64,000 nucleotides of DNA from Photobacterium profundum (GCF_003026285.1 NZ_PYOD01000008.1:62001-126000), one strand, 5' to 3'; counted from the first letter of the stretch, positions 19,415 through 29,963 are shown. Translations and numbers: made by a program. The notes: a model not told the origin generated them from the letters alone.

Positions 19415-20269
19415 TTAGCTATGATATTGCTCGCAAGCTAATAGTGTGTTCTCGATTAATGTAGCAACTGTCATTGGACCCACGCCGCCAGGTACAGGGG
19501 TAATGTGTTTCGCTTTTTCACGTGCAACGTCATATTCCACATCACCTGCTAGCTTACCGCTATCTAAACGATTGATACCCACATCAATAACTGTCGCTCC
19601 TTCTTTAATCCAATCACCAGGAATGAAGCTAGGCTTGCCCACGGCAACAACCAAAATATCGGCTTGCCTTACATGATGTTCAAGATCTTGAGTGAAGCGG
19701 TGACATGTGGTTGTTGTGGCTCCTGCTAGTAGCATCTCTAATGTCATTGGTCGACCGACAATATTGGATGCGCCAACAATAACAGCATGTTTACCACGTA
19801 CGGGAATATTGTAACGCTCTAGCAGAGTGATAATGCCTTTTGGCGTACACGAACGAAGTTTAGGGATACGTTGGCTTAAACGACCCACATTATATGGGTG
19901 GAAACCATCGACATCTTTTTCCGGGTCGATATGCTCAAGTATTTTGGTGGTATCAATTCCTGCAGGCAGTGGTAGCTGCACTAAAATACCATCAATTTCT
20001 TTATTGGTATTTAGCTCGTTAATTAGTGCTAAAAGTTCTACTTCTTTTGTGTTTGCAGGCAGATCGAATGATTGGGATACGAAGCCAACCTCTTCACAAG
20101 CTTTACGTTTGCTGCCAACATAAATTTGAGAGGCTGGATCTTGCCCTACAAGTACCACGGCTAAACCAGGTGCCCGTAACCCAGCTTCAACGCGTGCTTT
20201 AACGCGCGCGGCTACTTCCTGTCGAACAGTTTGGGCTATTAATTTGCCATCAATAATTTGAGCTGCCAT
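19415..20269 (-). CDS. folD: Methylenetetrahydrofolate dehydrogenase/cyclohydrolase
   Basis: 284 residues starting [12 protein letters not shown] at 20269, where AAGGA sits six bases upstream. A 37-residue upstream extension of the frame lacks family similarity and is rejected. Family marks: the [14 protein letters not shown] segment with the catalytic Lys, QLPLP, the NAD(P) loop GASNIVGRP, and the PGGVGPMT signature near the C-terminus. FolD interconverts methylene-, methenyl- and formyl-tetrahydrofolate, feeding purine synthesis. A PurR-like box and promoter lie 70 bases upstream. Confidence 0.97.
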   Translation of the reverse strand: MAAQIIDGKLIAQTVRQEVAARVKARVEAGLRAPGLAVVLVGQDPASQIYVGSKRKACEEVGFVSQSFDLPANTKEVELLALINELNTNKEIDGILVQLPLPAGIDTTKILEHIDPEKDVDGFHPYNVGRLSQRIPKLRSCTPKGIITLLERYNIPVRGKHAVIVGASNIVGRPMTLEMLLAGATTTTCHRFTQDLEHHVRQADILVVAVGKPSFIPGDWIKEGATVIDVGINRLDSGKLAGDVEYDVAREKAKHITPVPGGVGPMTVATLIENTLLACEQYHS

Positions 20270-20317
20270 GTTTTTCCTTTTGGGTAGGGCTAAGAATAAG
20301 CAACGTAATTGTCTCAG

Positions 20318-20354
20318 ATAATGTGAACCAGGTCTACTGCGCAAACGTTTGCTT
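20318..20354 (-). promoter_or_regulatory. PurR-like box and promoter of folD
   Basis: GCGCAAACGTTTGCTT (20339-20354) matches 13 of 16 positions of the PurR consensus, with a perfect central GCAAACGTTTGC. Read on the minus strand, TTTGCG within the box (20340-20345) serves as -35 and CATTAT (20318-20323) as -10 with a 16-base spacer, the same geometry as at cvpA-purF. PurR control of folD is inferred. Confidence 0.72.
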
Positions 20355-20522
20355 TTTTTGTTCAAGCGCTTGTCGATCATTAATCGCTAAATGAGAGACA
20401 TGCCATTGGCTAAAATTACTTCGGAGACAGAAGATAGGGGCGATATTCTAGACTTGAATTAAACCATGTTGTTGGAACTTTGACCGCTCAGCACTTAAAG
20501 TGGAAAAATTCAGGAAAAAGCA

Positions 20523-20550
20523 TTGACCTTGTATCGTAGCGACGTATAAT
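20523..20550 (+). promoter_or_regulatory. Promoter of tRNA-Arg
   Basis: TTGACC (20523-20528) and TATAAT (20545-20550) are 16 bases apart. The -10 is followed by a GC-rich discriminator (GCCCCG) typical of stringently controlled stable-RNA promoters. Transcription would start about 70 bases before the tRNA. Confidence 0.8.
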
Positions 20551-20628
20551 TCTGCCCCGTAACGCAATGTTACGTCAGTGATTTCGTTTTTAGTTATCAC
20601 CGAAATTAGTTATTAAAAATAGTACAGA

Positions 20629-20705
20629 GCGCCCTTAGCTCAGCTGGATAGAGCACGTCCCTTCTAAGGATGTGGTCGCAGGTTCGAATCCTGCAGGGCG
20701 CACCA
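20629..20705 (+). tRNA. argU: tRNA-Arg(TCT)
   Basis: 77 bases with encoded CCA. The acceptor stem GCGCCCT pairs perfectly with AGGGCGC, discriminator A. The D-arm has AGCTCAGCTGGATAGAGC, the anticodon loop CTTCTAA gives anticodon TCT reading AGA/AGG, and the T-arm holds GGTTCGAATCC. It is the only tRNA in the window and stands alone. In E. coli the equivalent argU also lies near folD and is a phage attachment site; here the locus is unoccupied. Confidence 0.97.
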
Positions 20706-21296
20706 CTTCTTGCTTGCTCATCTCTTTTTTCCATCTCTTTATGAACGTCGTATGATTAAAACATAATTTTTATCGTCTGATTTTATCTTTTCAATATATT
20801 ATGATTAAGCCGCGTTACACGATCTACGTTGTTTAGCTATAAAACTATTAATAAGTTCGTTTTTTGAACGATAAATTCGCTTCGATGAAATTGAATATTT
20901 TGACTAATCTTTATACTTATCTTGTTTCTCGTTCGGTTGTTTTTGCGCCTTTTACGTTGAAAAATCATGCTTAAAGCAGATTTTTTACTTTTCACCCTTG
21001 AAAATCGATTTTTTGCCCCTATCTTGTCCTGAAGTTGCATTTGATTGCGGTTTGACATTATCTGCCTCGACGGCAAGTGCTCATATCGTTATAATAGCGC
21101 GTTAAATTTCTAGTCCTGTGGCTTTTTGCCCTTTTGAAGATGGTTCATCTTTGGAATTGTTAAGTCAGAAGTACTAGAAATTAGCAGAATTAGAGGTGCT
21201 ATGGTTTTAGCCGTAGCACGAAAGGATGCCACCGTCTTAAAAGACTGTTCGGCGACATCACTCAGGAAAACTGAGTAAGATTTGAGGTTTAATAAA
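20706..21296 (+). other. Long AT-rich region between tRNA-Arg and tig
   Basis: About 590 bases without a credible gene. A TATAAT hexamer at 21090-21095 could be a tig -10, though no good -35 is properly spaced; TTGACA at 21052 is too far. The presumed leader has small stem-loops (GTGCTA with TAGCAC near 21196-21220, and ACTCAG with CTGAGT near 21260-21276). Their function is unclear. A short minus-strand frame at 20837-21076 has biased, coding-unlike composition. Confidence 0.5.
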
Positions 21297-22598
21297 ATGC
21301 AAGTTACCGTTGAAACTACTGAAGGCCTAGAACGCCATCTAACTATTACAGTTCCTGCTGCTAACATTGAAAACGCAGTAACTGCAGAGCTGAAAAAAAT
21401 TGCTAAAAATCGTCGTTTCGATGGTTTCCGTCCTGGTAAAGCACCGATGAAAATGGTTGCTCGTATGTTTGGCGGCTCTGTTCGTCAAGATATCCTAGGC
21501 GAAGTAATGCAGCGTCACTTTATCGAAGCTATCGTTAAAGAAAAAATCAATCCAGCGGGTGCACCTACTTTCACTCCAGTAGACATCGCTGAAGGTAAAG
21601 ATCTTGTATTTAAAGCTTCTTTCGAAGTGTTCCCTGAGATTGCTTTAGCGGGTCTAGATAAAATTGCTGTAGAAAAGCCAGCAGTTGAAGTTAAAGACGA
21701 AGACGTGACTAATATGCTTGATACGCTACGTAAGCAGCAAGCAACTTGGTCTGACGTTGATGCAGCAGCAGAAGCTGATAGCCGCGTAACGATCGATTTC
21801 ATCGGTTCTATCGACGGTGAAGAATTCGAAGGCGGTAAAGCAGACGGTTTCGCTCTAGCAATGGGCCAAAACCGTATGATCCCTGGCTTTGAAGACGGCA
21901 TCGTTGGTAAAAAAGCAGGCGAAGAATTTACTCTAGAAGTTACTTTCCCTGAAGAATACCATGCTGAAAACCTAAAAGGTAAAGCAGCATCTTTCGCTAT
22001 CACTCTACATAAAGTTGAAGCGCAGGAATTACCTGAGCTAACTGAAGAGTTCATTGCTAAATTTGGTGTTCTAGACGGTTCTATTGACGGTCTGAAAACT
22101 GAAGTTCGCAAGAATATGGAACGTGAACTTAAGCAAGCTGTTAAAGGTCGCATTAAAGAGCAGGTTCTTGACGGTCTTGTTGAGCAGAACGACATCAATG
22201 TTCCTGCTGCGCTTATCGACCAAGAAATCAATGTTCTACGTCAGCAAGCTGCACAGCGTTTTGGTGGCGATGCTAAGAACACGCCTGAACTACCACGTGA
22301 GCTTTTCGAAGAACAAGCTAAGCGTCGTGTAGTTGTTGGTCTTCTAATCGGTGAAGTAATCAAAACTGAAGAGCTAAAAGCAGACGAAGATCGCGTTAAA
22401 GCAATCATCGCTGAAATGGCTTCTGCATACGAAGATCCAACAGAAGTTGTTTCTTACTACGAGCAGAACGAAAAGATGATGAGCAACATGCGTAATGTTG
22501 CACTAGAAGAGCAAGCTATTGATGCGCTTCTTGCTAAAGCTCAGGTTACAGAAAAAGAAGTTGGTTTTAACGATTTAATGAACCAACCAGCAGCTTAA
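21297..22598 (+). CDS. tig: Trigger factor
   Basis: 433 residues from ATG 21297 ([15 protein letters not shown]) with GAGG nine bases upstream; an upstream in-frame TTG is rejected. Domains in order: ribosome-binding N-domain (1-115) with the signature [15 protein letters not shown]-type prolyl isomerase domain (about 150-240, [17 protein letters not shown]), and C-terminal chaperone arms. It binds ribosomal protein L23 at the exit tunnel and shields nascent chains. The gene starts the conserved tig-clpP-clpX-lon cluster. Codon use looks strongly biased, as expected for an abundant protein. Confidence 0.97.
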   Translation: MQVTVETTEGLERHLTITVPAANIENAVTAELKKIAKNRRFDGFRPGKAPMKMVARMFGGSVRQDILGEVMQRHFIEAIVKEKINPAGAPTFTPVDIAEGKDLVFKASFEVFPEIALAGLDKIAVEKPAVEVKDEDVTNMLDTLRKQQATWSDVDAAAEADSRVTIDFIGSIDGEEFEGGKADGFALAMGQNRMIPGFEDGIVGKKAGEEFTLEVTFPEEYHAENLKGKAASFAITLHKVEAQELPELTEEFIAKFGVLDGSIDGLKTEVRKNMERELKQAVKGRIKEQVLDGLVEQNDINVPAALIDQEINVLRQQAAQRFGGDAKNTPELPRELFEEQAKRRVVVGLLIGEVIKTEELKADEDRVKAIIAEMASAYEDPTEVVSYYEQNEKMMSNMRNVALEEQAIDALLAKAQVTEKEVGFNDLMNQPAA

Positions 22599-22649
22599 TT
22601 TGCTGAAATTGCTGTAGAGATTTGACTTTGTTTCGAATCATCTGCTAAC

Positions 22650-22690
22650 AATGGTCCGTGTGAGTCATTTCATTCGGGCCATTTATTTTA
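22650..22690 (+). terminator. Probable terminator or attenuator after tig
   Basis: AATGGTCCG pairs with CGGGCCATT (one wobble) around a 16-base loop, followed by a modest T-rich run. It ends just before the clpP ribosome site, so it may only attenuate. Confidence 0.5.
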
Positions 22691-22703
22691 GGGAAATAAC
22701 GTT

Positions 22704-23327
22704 ATGAGCTACCAAGAAAGAAACGCAATGTCTCCAATTACGGATGCGCTGGTTCCAATGGTGGTCGAGCAGACTTCTCGTGGTGAGCGTTCTTACGACA
22801 TCTATTCCCGATTACTAAAAGAGCGTGTGATTTTCTTGACCGGTCAGGTTGAAGATCATATGGCTAATTTAGTGGTTGCACAGCTATTGTTTCTTGAATC
22901 TGAAAACCCAGATAAAGACATCTTCCTTTACATCAACTCTCCAGGTGGTTCTGTTACTGCTGGCATGTCAATTTATGACACAATGCAGTTCATCAAACCT
23001 AATGTGAGCACTGTATGTATGGGGCAAGCATGTTCAATGGGTGCATTCTTACTAGCTGGTGGCGCAAAAGGTAAGCGTTACTGCCTGCCTAACTCTCGCG
23101 TTATGATTCACCAGCCGTTAGGTGGCTTCCAAGGGCAAGCATCGGATATTCAAATCCATGCACAAGAAATTCTAACTATCAAACAACGTTTGAATAACCT
23201 ACTTGCTGAGCATACCGGTCAACCTTTAGAAATTGTTGAAGGCGATACAGACCGTGATAACTTTATGTCAGCAGATCAGGCGGTTGAATACGGTTTGGTT
23301 GATTCTGTTTTGACGCAGCGTGATTAA
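22704..23327 (+). CDS. clpP: ATP-dependent Clp protease proteolytic subunit
   Basis: 207 residues. The catalytic triad is S111 (GQACSMGA), H136 (MIHQP) and D185, the same numbering as the E. coli precursor, so the N-terminal propeptide of about 14 residues should be cut off at ERSYDIYS or just before. ClpP forms a double heptamer that degrades substrates fed by ClpX or ClpA. It lies 105 bases after tig and 115 bases before clpX, as in E. coli. Confidence 0.98.
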   Translation: MSYQERNAMSPITDALVPMVVEQTSRGERSYDIYSRLLKERVIFLTGQVEDHMANLVVAQLLFLESENPDKDIFLYINSPGGSVTAGMSIYDTMQFIKPNVSTVCMGQACSMGAFLLAGGAKGKRYCLPNSRVMIHQPLGGFQGQASDIQIHAQEILTIKQRLNNLLAEHTGQPLEIVEGDTDRDNFMSADQAVEYGLVDSVLTQRD

Positions 23328-23442
23328 TTCTTTCTGATGGTTTTGTTGTGCAGCTTTACTGCGTAACGGAGCAAAATCGTAAGAATTGTTATACACTCAA
23401 AACAAAGCAATGATGGGTGAAAACCCAAAATGAGGTTAGCGA

Positions 23443-24723
23443 ATGACAGATAAGCGAAAAGAGACTGGTAGTGGAAAACTGCTGTATTGCTCTTTCTGTG
23501 GAAAAAGTCAACACGAAGTTCGTAAGCTAATCGCTGGCCCTTCTGTGTATATTTGCGATGAGTGTGTCGATCTTTGTAACGACATCATTCGCGAAGAAAT
23601 CAAAGAAGTGATGCCTAAGCGTGATGGCAATGAACTTCCGACTCCGCAAGAAATTCGTACAAACCTGGATGATTATGTTATTGGTCAAAACCATGCGAAA
23701 AAGGTTTTGGCTGTAGCGGTATACAACCACTACAAACGTCTTCGTAATGGCGACACTACAAGTGACGGTGTTGAGCTAGGTAAAAGTAATATTCTACTTA
23801 TCGGACCTACTGGTAGTGGTAAAACGCTTCTAGCTGAAACGTTAGCACGTATGCTAGACGTTCCATTTACAATGGCTGACGCAACGACGCTGACTGAAGC
23901 GGGTTATGTTGGTGAAGATGTTGAAAACATCATTCAGAAGTTGCTACAGAAATGTGACTATGATGTAGCTAAAGCTGAGCGCGGTATTGTTTATATCGAT
24001 GAGATCGATAAGATTTCTCGTAAGTCTGATAACCCATCAATTACGCGTGACGTATCTGGTGAAGGTGTTCAGCAGGCGCTATTGAAATTGATTGAAGGTA
24101 CAGTGGCTTCTGTTCCACCACAAGGTGGACGCAAGCATCCTCAACAAGAGTTTTTACAAGTTGATACTTCTAAGATTCTATTTATCTGTGGCGGTGCATT
24201 TGCCGGTTTAGATAAAGTTGTTGAGCAGCGTGTCGCAACGGGTACGGGTATTGGCTTTGGTGCTGATGTTCGTTCAAAGAGCGAAGAGCGTACAATCAGT
24301 GACTTATTTAAGAAAGTAGAACCAGAAGATTTGGTGAAGTACGGTCTTATTCCAGAGTTTATTGGTCGTTTGCCTGTAACCGCAACGTTGACTGAACTTG
24401 ATCAAGATGCGTTGGTTCAAATTCTTCGCGAACCCAAAAATGCATTAACTAAGCAGTACGCTGCGCTACTTGAGCTTGAAAATGTTGAGCTTGAGTTCCG
24501 TGACGATGCATTAGTTGCGATTGCACGTAAAGCAATGGACCGTAAAACTGGTGCCCGTGGCTTACGTTCAATTGTTGAGGCTGTTTTACTTGATACAATG
24601 TATGAACTGCCATCGGCTGTTGGTGTAAGTAAAGTTGTTATTGATGAGTCTGTTATTAATGGCGAGTCAGAACCACTTATGATTTACGAAAACACCGAAA
24701 ATCAGGCAGCTGGTGCTGAATAA
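23443..24723 (+). CDS. clpX: ATP-dependent Clp protease unfoldase ClpX
   Basis: 426 residues. The N-terminal zinc-binding domain has CSFC...CDEC (about 15-40). The AAA+ module has Walker A GPTGSGKT (about 121-128), Walker B VYIDEIDK, and the RKSDN loop. Pore loops follow the GYVGEDVE segment. ClpX unfolds tagged proteins and delivers them to ClpP; with RssB, also encoded in this window, it would turn over RpoS. A strong terminator ends the clpP-clpX unit. Confidence 0.98.
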   Translation: MTDKRKETGSGKLLYCSFCGKSQHEVRKLIAGPSVYICDECVDLCNDIIREEIKEVMPKRDGNELPTPQEIRTNLDDYVIGQNHAKKVLAVAVYNHYKRLRNGDTTSDGVELGKSNILLIGPTGSGKTLLAETLARMLDVPFTMADATTLTEAGYVGEDVENIIQKLLQKCDYDVAKAERGIVYIDEIDKISRKSDNPSITRDVSGEGVQQALLKLIEGTVASVPPQGGRKHPQQEFLQVDTSKILFICGGAFAGLDKVVEQRVATGTGIGFGADVRSKSEERTISDLFKKVEPEDLVKYGLIPEFIGRLPVTATLTELDQDALVQILREPKNALTKQYAALLELENVELEFRDDALVAIARKAMDRKTGARGLRSIVEAVLLDTMYELPSAVGVSKVVIDESVINGESEPLMIYENTENQAAGAE

Positions 24724-24749
24724 GTGTCTAATAACTGCACATAATGAAT

Positions 24750-24779
24750 AAAAAAAGGAGGCTTTGGCCTCCTTTTTTG
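24750..24779 (+). terminator. Terminator after clpX
   Basis: AAAAAAGGAGGC pairs perfectly with GCCTCCTTTTTT around a four-base loop. Confidence 0.93.
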
Positions 24780-24797
24780 TTTTCTGTTACTTCTCCC

Positions 24798-24825
24798 GTT
24801 GAATAATAGTGGGTTACCCCCATAT
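24798..24825 (+). promoter_or_regulatory. Sigma-32 heat-shock promoter of lon
   Basis: GTTGAA (24798-24803) and CCCCATATA (24817-24825) are 13 bases apart. From memory, both elements and their spacing closely resemble the E. coli lon heat-shock promoter (CGTTGAAT...CCCCATATACT). They fit the sigma-32 consensus, including the CCCCAT-T -10 element. The lon ATG is 35 bases downstream. Confidence 0.85.
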
Positions 24826-24860
24826 ACTCATTAAAGAGACTAAAAGGAAGAGAGAAGCAT

Positions 24861-27233
24861 ATGAACCTGGAGCGTTCCGAGCGCCTTGATATTCCGGTTC
24901 TGCCACTGCGTGATGTGGTGGTATACCCTCACATGGTGATTCCATTGTTTGTGGGACGGGAAAAATCAATTCGTTGCCTTGAATCAGCAATGGATAACAA
25001 TAAACAAATTCTACTGGTAGCTCAGAAAGAAGCTGCCACTGATGAACCTGCAATCACAGATTTGTACAATGTAGGTACAGTTGCCACTATTTTGCAGTTA
25101 TTGAAATTGCCAGACGGTACTGTGAAGGTTTTGGTGGAAGGTCAGCAGCGTGCTGCGGTTGAAAATCTTGTCGATGATGAGTTTTTCAGCGCACAAGCTG
25201 AATTTTTGGTTACACCAGAAATGGATGAAAGAGAGCAGGAAGTACTGGTACGTACTGCTATCAACCAATTCGAAGGCTTTATTAAGCTGAATAAAAAGAT
25301 CCCACCAGAAGTGCTAACGTCCTTAAATGGTATTGATGAAGCGGCTCGCCTTGCTGATACCATTGCTGCGCACATGCCTTTGAAGTTGGCAGATAAACAG
25401 AAAGTACTCGAAATTATCGATATCACAGAGCGTTTAGAGTTCTTGATGGCGATGATGGAATCTGAAATCGATTTGCTTCAAGTTGAAAAACGCATTCGTG
25501 GACGCGTTAAGAAGCAAATGGAAAAGAGCCAACGTGAGTATTATTTAAACGAACAAATGAAAGCCATCCAAAAAGAATTGGGTGAGCTTGATGATGCACC
25601 AGATGAATTTGAATCTTTAAAAATAAAGATTGAAGCGTCTAAGATGCCAGCAGAAGCGAAAGAGAAGACAGAACAAGAGCTTCAAAAGCTTAAAATGATG
25701 TCTCCTATGTCTGCGGAAGCGACTGTCGTGCGTGGTTACATCGATTGGATGCTGAGTGTGCCTTGGCATAAGCGTTCTAAAGTGAAGCGCAACTTAGCAA
25801 AAGCTGAAGAAGTACTGAATGCTGATCACTATGGCTTAGAACGCGTTAAAGAACGTATTCTCGAGTATTTAGCGGTTCAAAGCCGTATTAATAAACTGAA
25901 AGGTCCAATTCTTTGTCTTGTTGGTCCTCCTGGTGTTGGTAAAACGTCATTAGGCCAGTCTATTGCCGCCGCAACAGGGCGTAAGTATGTACGAATGGCG
26001 CTAGGCGGAGTTCGTGATGAAGCTGAAATCCGTGGTCACCGTAGAACGTATATTGGTTCTATGCCGGGTAAGCTAATTCAAAAAATGGCGAAAGTCGAAG
26101 TAAAAAACCCACTGTTTTTATTAGATGAAATCGACAAAATGTCATCTGATATGCGTGGCGACCCAGCTTCTGCCTTGCTTGAAGTATTAGACCCTGAGCA
26201 AAATAACGCCTTTAACGATCATTACTTGGAAGTTGATTACGATCTCTCTGATGTAATGTTTGTCGCAACGTCTAACTCTATGAACATTCCAGGTCCGTTA
26301 CTTGACCGTATGGAAGTTATTCGTCTGTCGGGTTATACCGAAGATGAGAAGTTAAATATTGCAAAAAACCACCTGCTCGATAAGCAAATTCAACGTAATG
26401 GCTTAAAAGTGGGCGAGATTGAAGTTGAAGATTCAGCGTTAATCGGCATTATACGTTATTACACGCGTGAAGCGGGTGTACGTAGTCTTGAGCGAGAAAT
26501 TTCAAAGCTTTGTCGTAAAGCAGTAAAAGAAATTTTATTGAATAACGACGTTAAGAAAGTCACGATTAATCAAGCTAATCTAAAAGACTACCTTGGTGTT
26601 CAGCGTTGTGATTACGGTAAAGCCGATGAAAGCAATCGTATTGGTCAAGTGACGGGTTTAGCGTGGACTGAAGTCGGTGGTGATTTATTGACTATCGAAA
26701 CAGAGTCAATGCTAGGCAAAGGTAAGTTGACCTACACTGGTTCACTCGGTGATGTAATGCAAGAGTCGATTCAAGCAGCGATGACCGTTGTAAGAGCACG
26801 TGCAGAGCGTCTAGGTATTGCTACCGACTTTTACGAGAAGCGTGATATTCACGTTCACGTACCAGAAGGTGCAACACCAAAAGATGGCCCTAGTGCGGGT
26901 GTCGCAATGTGTACGGCACTTGTTTCGAGCTTAACTGGTAACCCTGTTCGTGCGGATGTTGCAATGACAGGTGAAATTACCCTACGTGGTGAAGTATTGC
27001 CAATCGGTGGCTTGAAAGAGAAGCTGTTAGCAGCCCACCGTGGTGGTATTAAAACAGTCATCATTCCTAAAGAGAATGAACGTGACTTGGAAGAAATTCC
27101 AGCTAACGTAATTGCTGATTTGGTCGTGCGGCCAGTACGTTGGATTGATGAAGTGCTAACAATTGCATTGCAGAATAATCCAACAGGTATTGAACTGGTA
27201 AATGGCCCAAATAGTGATGTGCAGCAAAGTTAA
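24861..27233 (+). CDS. lon: ATP-dependent protease La (Lon)
   Basis: 790 residues (E. coli 784). N-terminal substrate-binding domain (about 10-200), coiled coil (about 200-290), AAA+ module with Walker A GPPGVGKTS and Walker B PLFLLDEIDK, and a C-terminal protease domain with the Ser-Lys dyad S678 (PKDGPSAG) and K721. Lon degrades misfolded proteins and regulators such as SulA-type inhibitors and capsule activators. It has its own heat-shock promoter and sits between clpX and hupB, as in most gammaproteobacteria. Confidence 0.98.
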   Translation: MNLERSERLDIPVLPLRDVVVYPHMVIPLFVGREKSIRCLESAMDNNKQILLVAQKEAATDEPAITDLYNVGTVATILQLLKLPDGTVKVLVEGQQRAAVENLVDDEFFSAQAEFLVTPEMDEREQEVLVRTAINQFEGFIKLNKKIPPEVLTSLNGIDEAARLADTIAAHMPLKLADKQKVLEIIDITERLEFLMAMMESEIDLLQVEKRIRGRVKKQMEKSQREYYLNEQMKAIQKELGELDDAPDEFESLKIKIEASKMPAEAKEKTEQELQKLKMMSPMSAEATVVRGYIDWMLSVPWHKRSKVKRNLAKAEEVLNADHYGLERVKERILEYLAVQSRINKLKGPILCLVGPPGVGKTSLGQSIAAATGRKYVRMALGGVRDEAEIRGHRRTYIGSMPGKLIQKMAKVEVKNPLFLLDEIDKMSSDMRGDPASALLEVLDPEQNNAFNDHYLEVDYDLSDVMFVATSNSMNIPGPLLDRMEVIRLSGYTEDEKLNIAKNHLLDKQIQRNGLKVGEIEVEDSALIGIIRYYTREAGVRSLEREISKLCRKAVKEILLNNDVKKVTINQANLKDYLGVQRCDYGKADESNRIGQVTGLAWTEVGGDLLTIETESMLGKGKLTYTGSLGDVMQESIQAAMTVVRARAERLGIATDFYEKRDIHVHVPEGATPKDGPSAGVAMCTALVSSLTGNPVRADVAMTGEITLRGEVLPIGGLKEKLLAAHRGGIKTVIIPKENERDLEEIPANVIADLVVRPVRWIDEVLTIALQNNPTGIELVNGPNSDVQQS

Positions 27234-27244
27234 GTAAAGAAAAG

Positions 27245-27283
27245 ACGCTTTCAAGTGCGAAAAGCCTTGTCAGCGTTTTTTTG
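27245..27283 (+). terminator. Possible terminator after lon
   Basis: ACGCT near 27245 can pair with AGCGT near 27270 ahead of seven T residues. The stem is short and the loop long, so the call rests mostly on the T tract. Confidence 0.4.
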
Positions 27284-27471
27284 TCTGGCTATAAGTTAGG
27301 TCTAATTCGCTGTTAGCTCAATAATATCAATGCATACACCCAAACTTGGGTTGTTGTATTGGCATAATAAAGCTTGATAAATATTTTGGTTGTCCGCTGT
27401 GAAAGCTCAAACAAAATGGGTTTTTGCAAACAAGGTTGCTTACGGACAATGTTCATAGAGGGGATGAAATC

Positions 27472-27747
27472 GTGAACAAAACTCAGTTAGTTGATAAAAT
27501 CGCAGAAAGTGCAGATATCTCAAAAGCGTCTGCTGGCCGTGCTCTAGATGCATTCATTGATGCTGTATCTGGTACATTGAAAGATGGTGATCAGGTTGCT
27601 CTAGTCGGTTTTGGTACCTTCTCAGTACGTGAGCGTGCAGCACGCACTGGTCGTAACCCTCAAACGGGTGAAGAAATCCAAATTGCAGCAGCGAAAGTAC
27701 CAGGCTTCAAGCCAGGTAAAGCACTTAAAGATTCTGTAAATTTATAA
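27472..27747 (+). CDS. hupB: DNA-binding protein HU-beta
   Basis: 91 residues from GTG 27472, giving the standard N-terminus [18 protein letters not shown] lies eight bases upstream. A longer frame from 27424 is rejected. The histone-like arm segment [21 protein letters not shown] with the conserved Pro that inserts into DNA is intact. HU bends and compacts DNA as a dimer. The lon-hupB-ppiD order is conserved in enterics and vibrios. Confidence 0.97.
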   Translation: MNKTQLVDKIAESADISKASAGRALDAFIDAVSGTLKDGDQVALVGFGTFSVRERAARTGRNPQTGEEIQIAAAKVPGFKPGKALKDSVNL

Positions 27748-27865
27748 GCGTCTGCAATATTAGCTCTGTAATAGAGTTGGGCAATTAGCCTTGTGTTTAC
27801 GTTGTGTGAAATTACAGCACAAAGATTATTGTCGGTTGTTTATACAATTAGGCAAATCTGATGAG

Positions 27866-27892
27866 GCGCATCGTGTAGATGCGCTTTTTTTA
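27866..27892 (+). terminator. Terminator after hupB
   Basis: GCGCATC pairs with GATGCGC around a 5-base loop and runs into seven T residues. Confidence 0.9.
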
Positions 27893-28017
27893 CTTTATAC
27901 TGGTGTGATTTATATCAGATGATATTGCGGTAGACGATTAGCTAGATTCGTTGATTGTTAGCGCAGGCATTACTCACAGTACCATATCAGCTAGACATGT
28001 AGGAGATACGGCAGATT

Positions 28018-29889
28018 ATGATGGAACGATTGCGCGAAGGCGTTAACAGTATTTGGGTTAAGGTTATTCTTGGCTTAATTATTTTTTCTTTTGTTTTTGC
28101 CGGGGTCGGTAGTTATCTAGCCGGTGGTAGCCAGCCAGCTGCAGCAAAAATTAATGGCACTGAAATTAGCCAAAACGAATTTGAACAGGCTTACCAAAAT
28201 GAGCGCAACCGAATGCAGTCACAGCTTGGTGACTACTTCTCGACGCTACTAGGTGATCCTGAGTATGTTAAACAGTTCCGTCAAAGCGTTCTTGATCGCA
28301 TGATCAATGATGTATTGATTGAACAACGTGCTACAGAGCTTGGTCTTCGCATTAGTGATGAGCATATCCGTAAAACGATTACCTCAATGCCTGAATTCCA
28401 GCGTGATGGTAAGTTTGATAATGACTCGTACACCATGTTATTGCGCCGTTCAGGTTTCACTCCTGATCAGTTCGCGGAATACATGCGTACAGACATGCTG
28501 CGTACACAATTCTTAACTGCAATTCAAGGTAGTGACTTTGCTCTAGATAGTGAATTAACTGCACTTCGTAAGTTAGAAGCTCAACAACGTGTGGTTCGTA
28601 GCCTAACATTAGACCTTGCTGATTTTACTAAAAATGCAACGGTGACTGATGAAGAAGCTAAAGTATTTTACGAGCAAAACCCTCAAATGTTCACTCGTCC
28701 TGAACAAGTGAAAGTTGCGTATATCGAGCTTTCTGGTGAAGGTTTAAAAGATACGCTTGATGTATCTGATGAAGATGTAAAAGCGTATTACGAAGAGCAT
28801 AAAGATAAGTACAGCTCCATTGAGCAACGTCAAGTTAGCCACATTCTAGTACAGGGTGATAATGCGGATGCGAAAGCAAAAGCTGAAGCACTTAAAGCAG
28901 AATTAGATGCTGGTGCTGATTTCTCTGAGCTAGCGTTGTCATCATCTGATGATACTTACAGTGCTAAAGATGGCGGTAAGCTAGATTGGTTTGAACGTGG
29001 CGTGATGGATCCTGCATTTGAAGATGCAGCATTTGGTCTAGCTAATAGCGGTGATGTCTCTGGTGTTGTTAAATCGTCTTTCGGTTACCACATCATCAAA
29101 TTAGACGCAGTTAAAGCAAGCCAAGTTAAACCATTTGCAGATGTTAGTGCAGAAATCATTGTAGAGCTTCGTGAACAGCAAGCTGCTGAACACTTCTACG
29201 ATATGCAGACAAAGTTAGCGGAAACAGCATTCGAGATGCCTGATTCGTTAGACGACGCTGCTGCTGCCGTGAATGCAACGGTTCACACAACAGATTTCAT
29301 CTCACAAACTGATGCACAAGGTGTATTGGCTACTCCTGCAGTTATGCAAGCATTGTTCAGTGCTGAAGTACGTGAAGATGGTTTAAACTCTGATGTTATT
29401 GAGATTGCACCTGAACACGTGGTGGTTGTACGTGTTGATGATTCTCGTGACGAAATGGTATTAGCATTTGATGAAGTTTCTGCAAAAGTGAAAGCACAAC
29501 TTGCAAGCCAGAAAGGCGAGCAGAATGCACAAATTAAAGCAGACGACCTTATTGCAGCACTTCGTGCAGGAAGTGCAGATGTGCTTGAAGCTGAAGGTTT
29601 GAGCTTCGGTGAAGAGCAAACTATCAGCCGTTCAGGTCCTGACCGTATGGTTTCTCAAGTGGCGTTTAGTTTAACTAAACCTGTTGATGATAAATCGGTA
29701 TATGGCATGACGCGTGATGCTACTGGTAACGTTCAAATTATCGCCCTTGATAAGGTGATTGATGTTGATGTTGCTAAAGAGGCAATCAGTGGTGATTTTG
29801 CTAAACAAGTTGAGCAAATGAATGCGCAGCAAGATGTTGCTGCAACACTTCAAGCGCTTCGCGATACTGCAGAAGTAAGTTATCCATAA
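28018..29889 (+). CDS. ppiD: Periplasmic chaperone PpiD (inactive-type PPIase)
   Basis: 623 residues. A short cytoplasmic N-terminus (MMERLREGVNSIWVK) precedes one membrane anchor (about 16-36), then a SurA-like N-domain, a parvulin/rotamase domain (about 265-360, with RQVSHILVQ and SFGYHIIKLD), and a C-terminal SurA-like tail. PpiD is tethered at the SecYEG exit and assists newly exported proteins. Start is one of two tandem ATG codons (28018 or 28021), about 12 bases after AGGAG. Location after hupB matches E. coli. Confidence 0.96.
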   Translation: MMERLREGVNSIWVKVILGLIIFSFVFAGVGSYLAGGSQPAAAKINGTEISQNEFEQAYQNERNRMQSQLGDYFSTLLGDPEYVKQFRQSVLDRMINDVLIEQRATELGLRISDEHIRKTITSMPEFQRDGKFDNDSYTMLLRRSGFTPDQFAEYMRTDMLRTQFLTAIQGSDFALDSELTALRKLEAQQRVVRSLTLDLADFTKNATVTDEEAKVFYEQNPQMFTRPEQVKVAYIELSGEGLKDTLDVSDEDVKAYYEEHKDKYSSIEQRQVSHILVQGDNADAKAKAEALKAELDAGADFSELALSSSDDTYSAKDGGKLDWFERGVMDPAFEDAAFGLANSGDVSGVVKSSFGYHIIKLDAVKASQVKPFADVSAEIIVELREQQAAEHFYDMQTKLAETAFEMPDSLDDAAAAVNATVHTTDFISQTDAQGVLATPAVMQALFSAEVREDGLNSDVIEIAPEHVVVVRVDDSRDEMVLAFDEVSAKVKAQLASQKGEQNAQIKADDLIAALRAGSADVLEAEGLSFGEEQTISRSGPDRMVSQVAFSLTKPVDDKSVYGMTRDATGNVQIIALDKVIDVDVAKEAISGDFAKQVEQMNAQQDVAATLQALRDTAEVSYP

Positions 29890-29931
29890 TTGGATATATC
29901 TGCAAATTAACTGAAATTGATATTTCTATTA

Positions 29932-29963
29932 ACGGGTCGCCATTGTGCGACCCGTCGTTTTTA
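29932..29963 (+). terminator. Terminator after ppiD
   Basis: ACGGGTCGC pairs perfectly with GCGACCCGT around a six-base loop, followed by CGTTTTTA. Confidence 0.85.

Noticed and set aside
20629-20705. tRNA-Arg as an occupied attachment site
   Set aside because: No direct repeat of the tRNA 3' end, no integrase and no foreign-looking genes follow; the next gene is core tig.
20837-21076. 79-codon minus-strand frame before tig
   Set aside because: Lys/Asn/Arg-rich translation of an AT-rich spacer, no start signal or family.
21515-22231. 238-codon frame antisense to tig
   Set aside because: It is a mirror of a strongly codon-biased gene, has Ser/Ala-rich composition, no ribosome site and no family resemblance.
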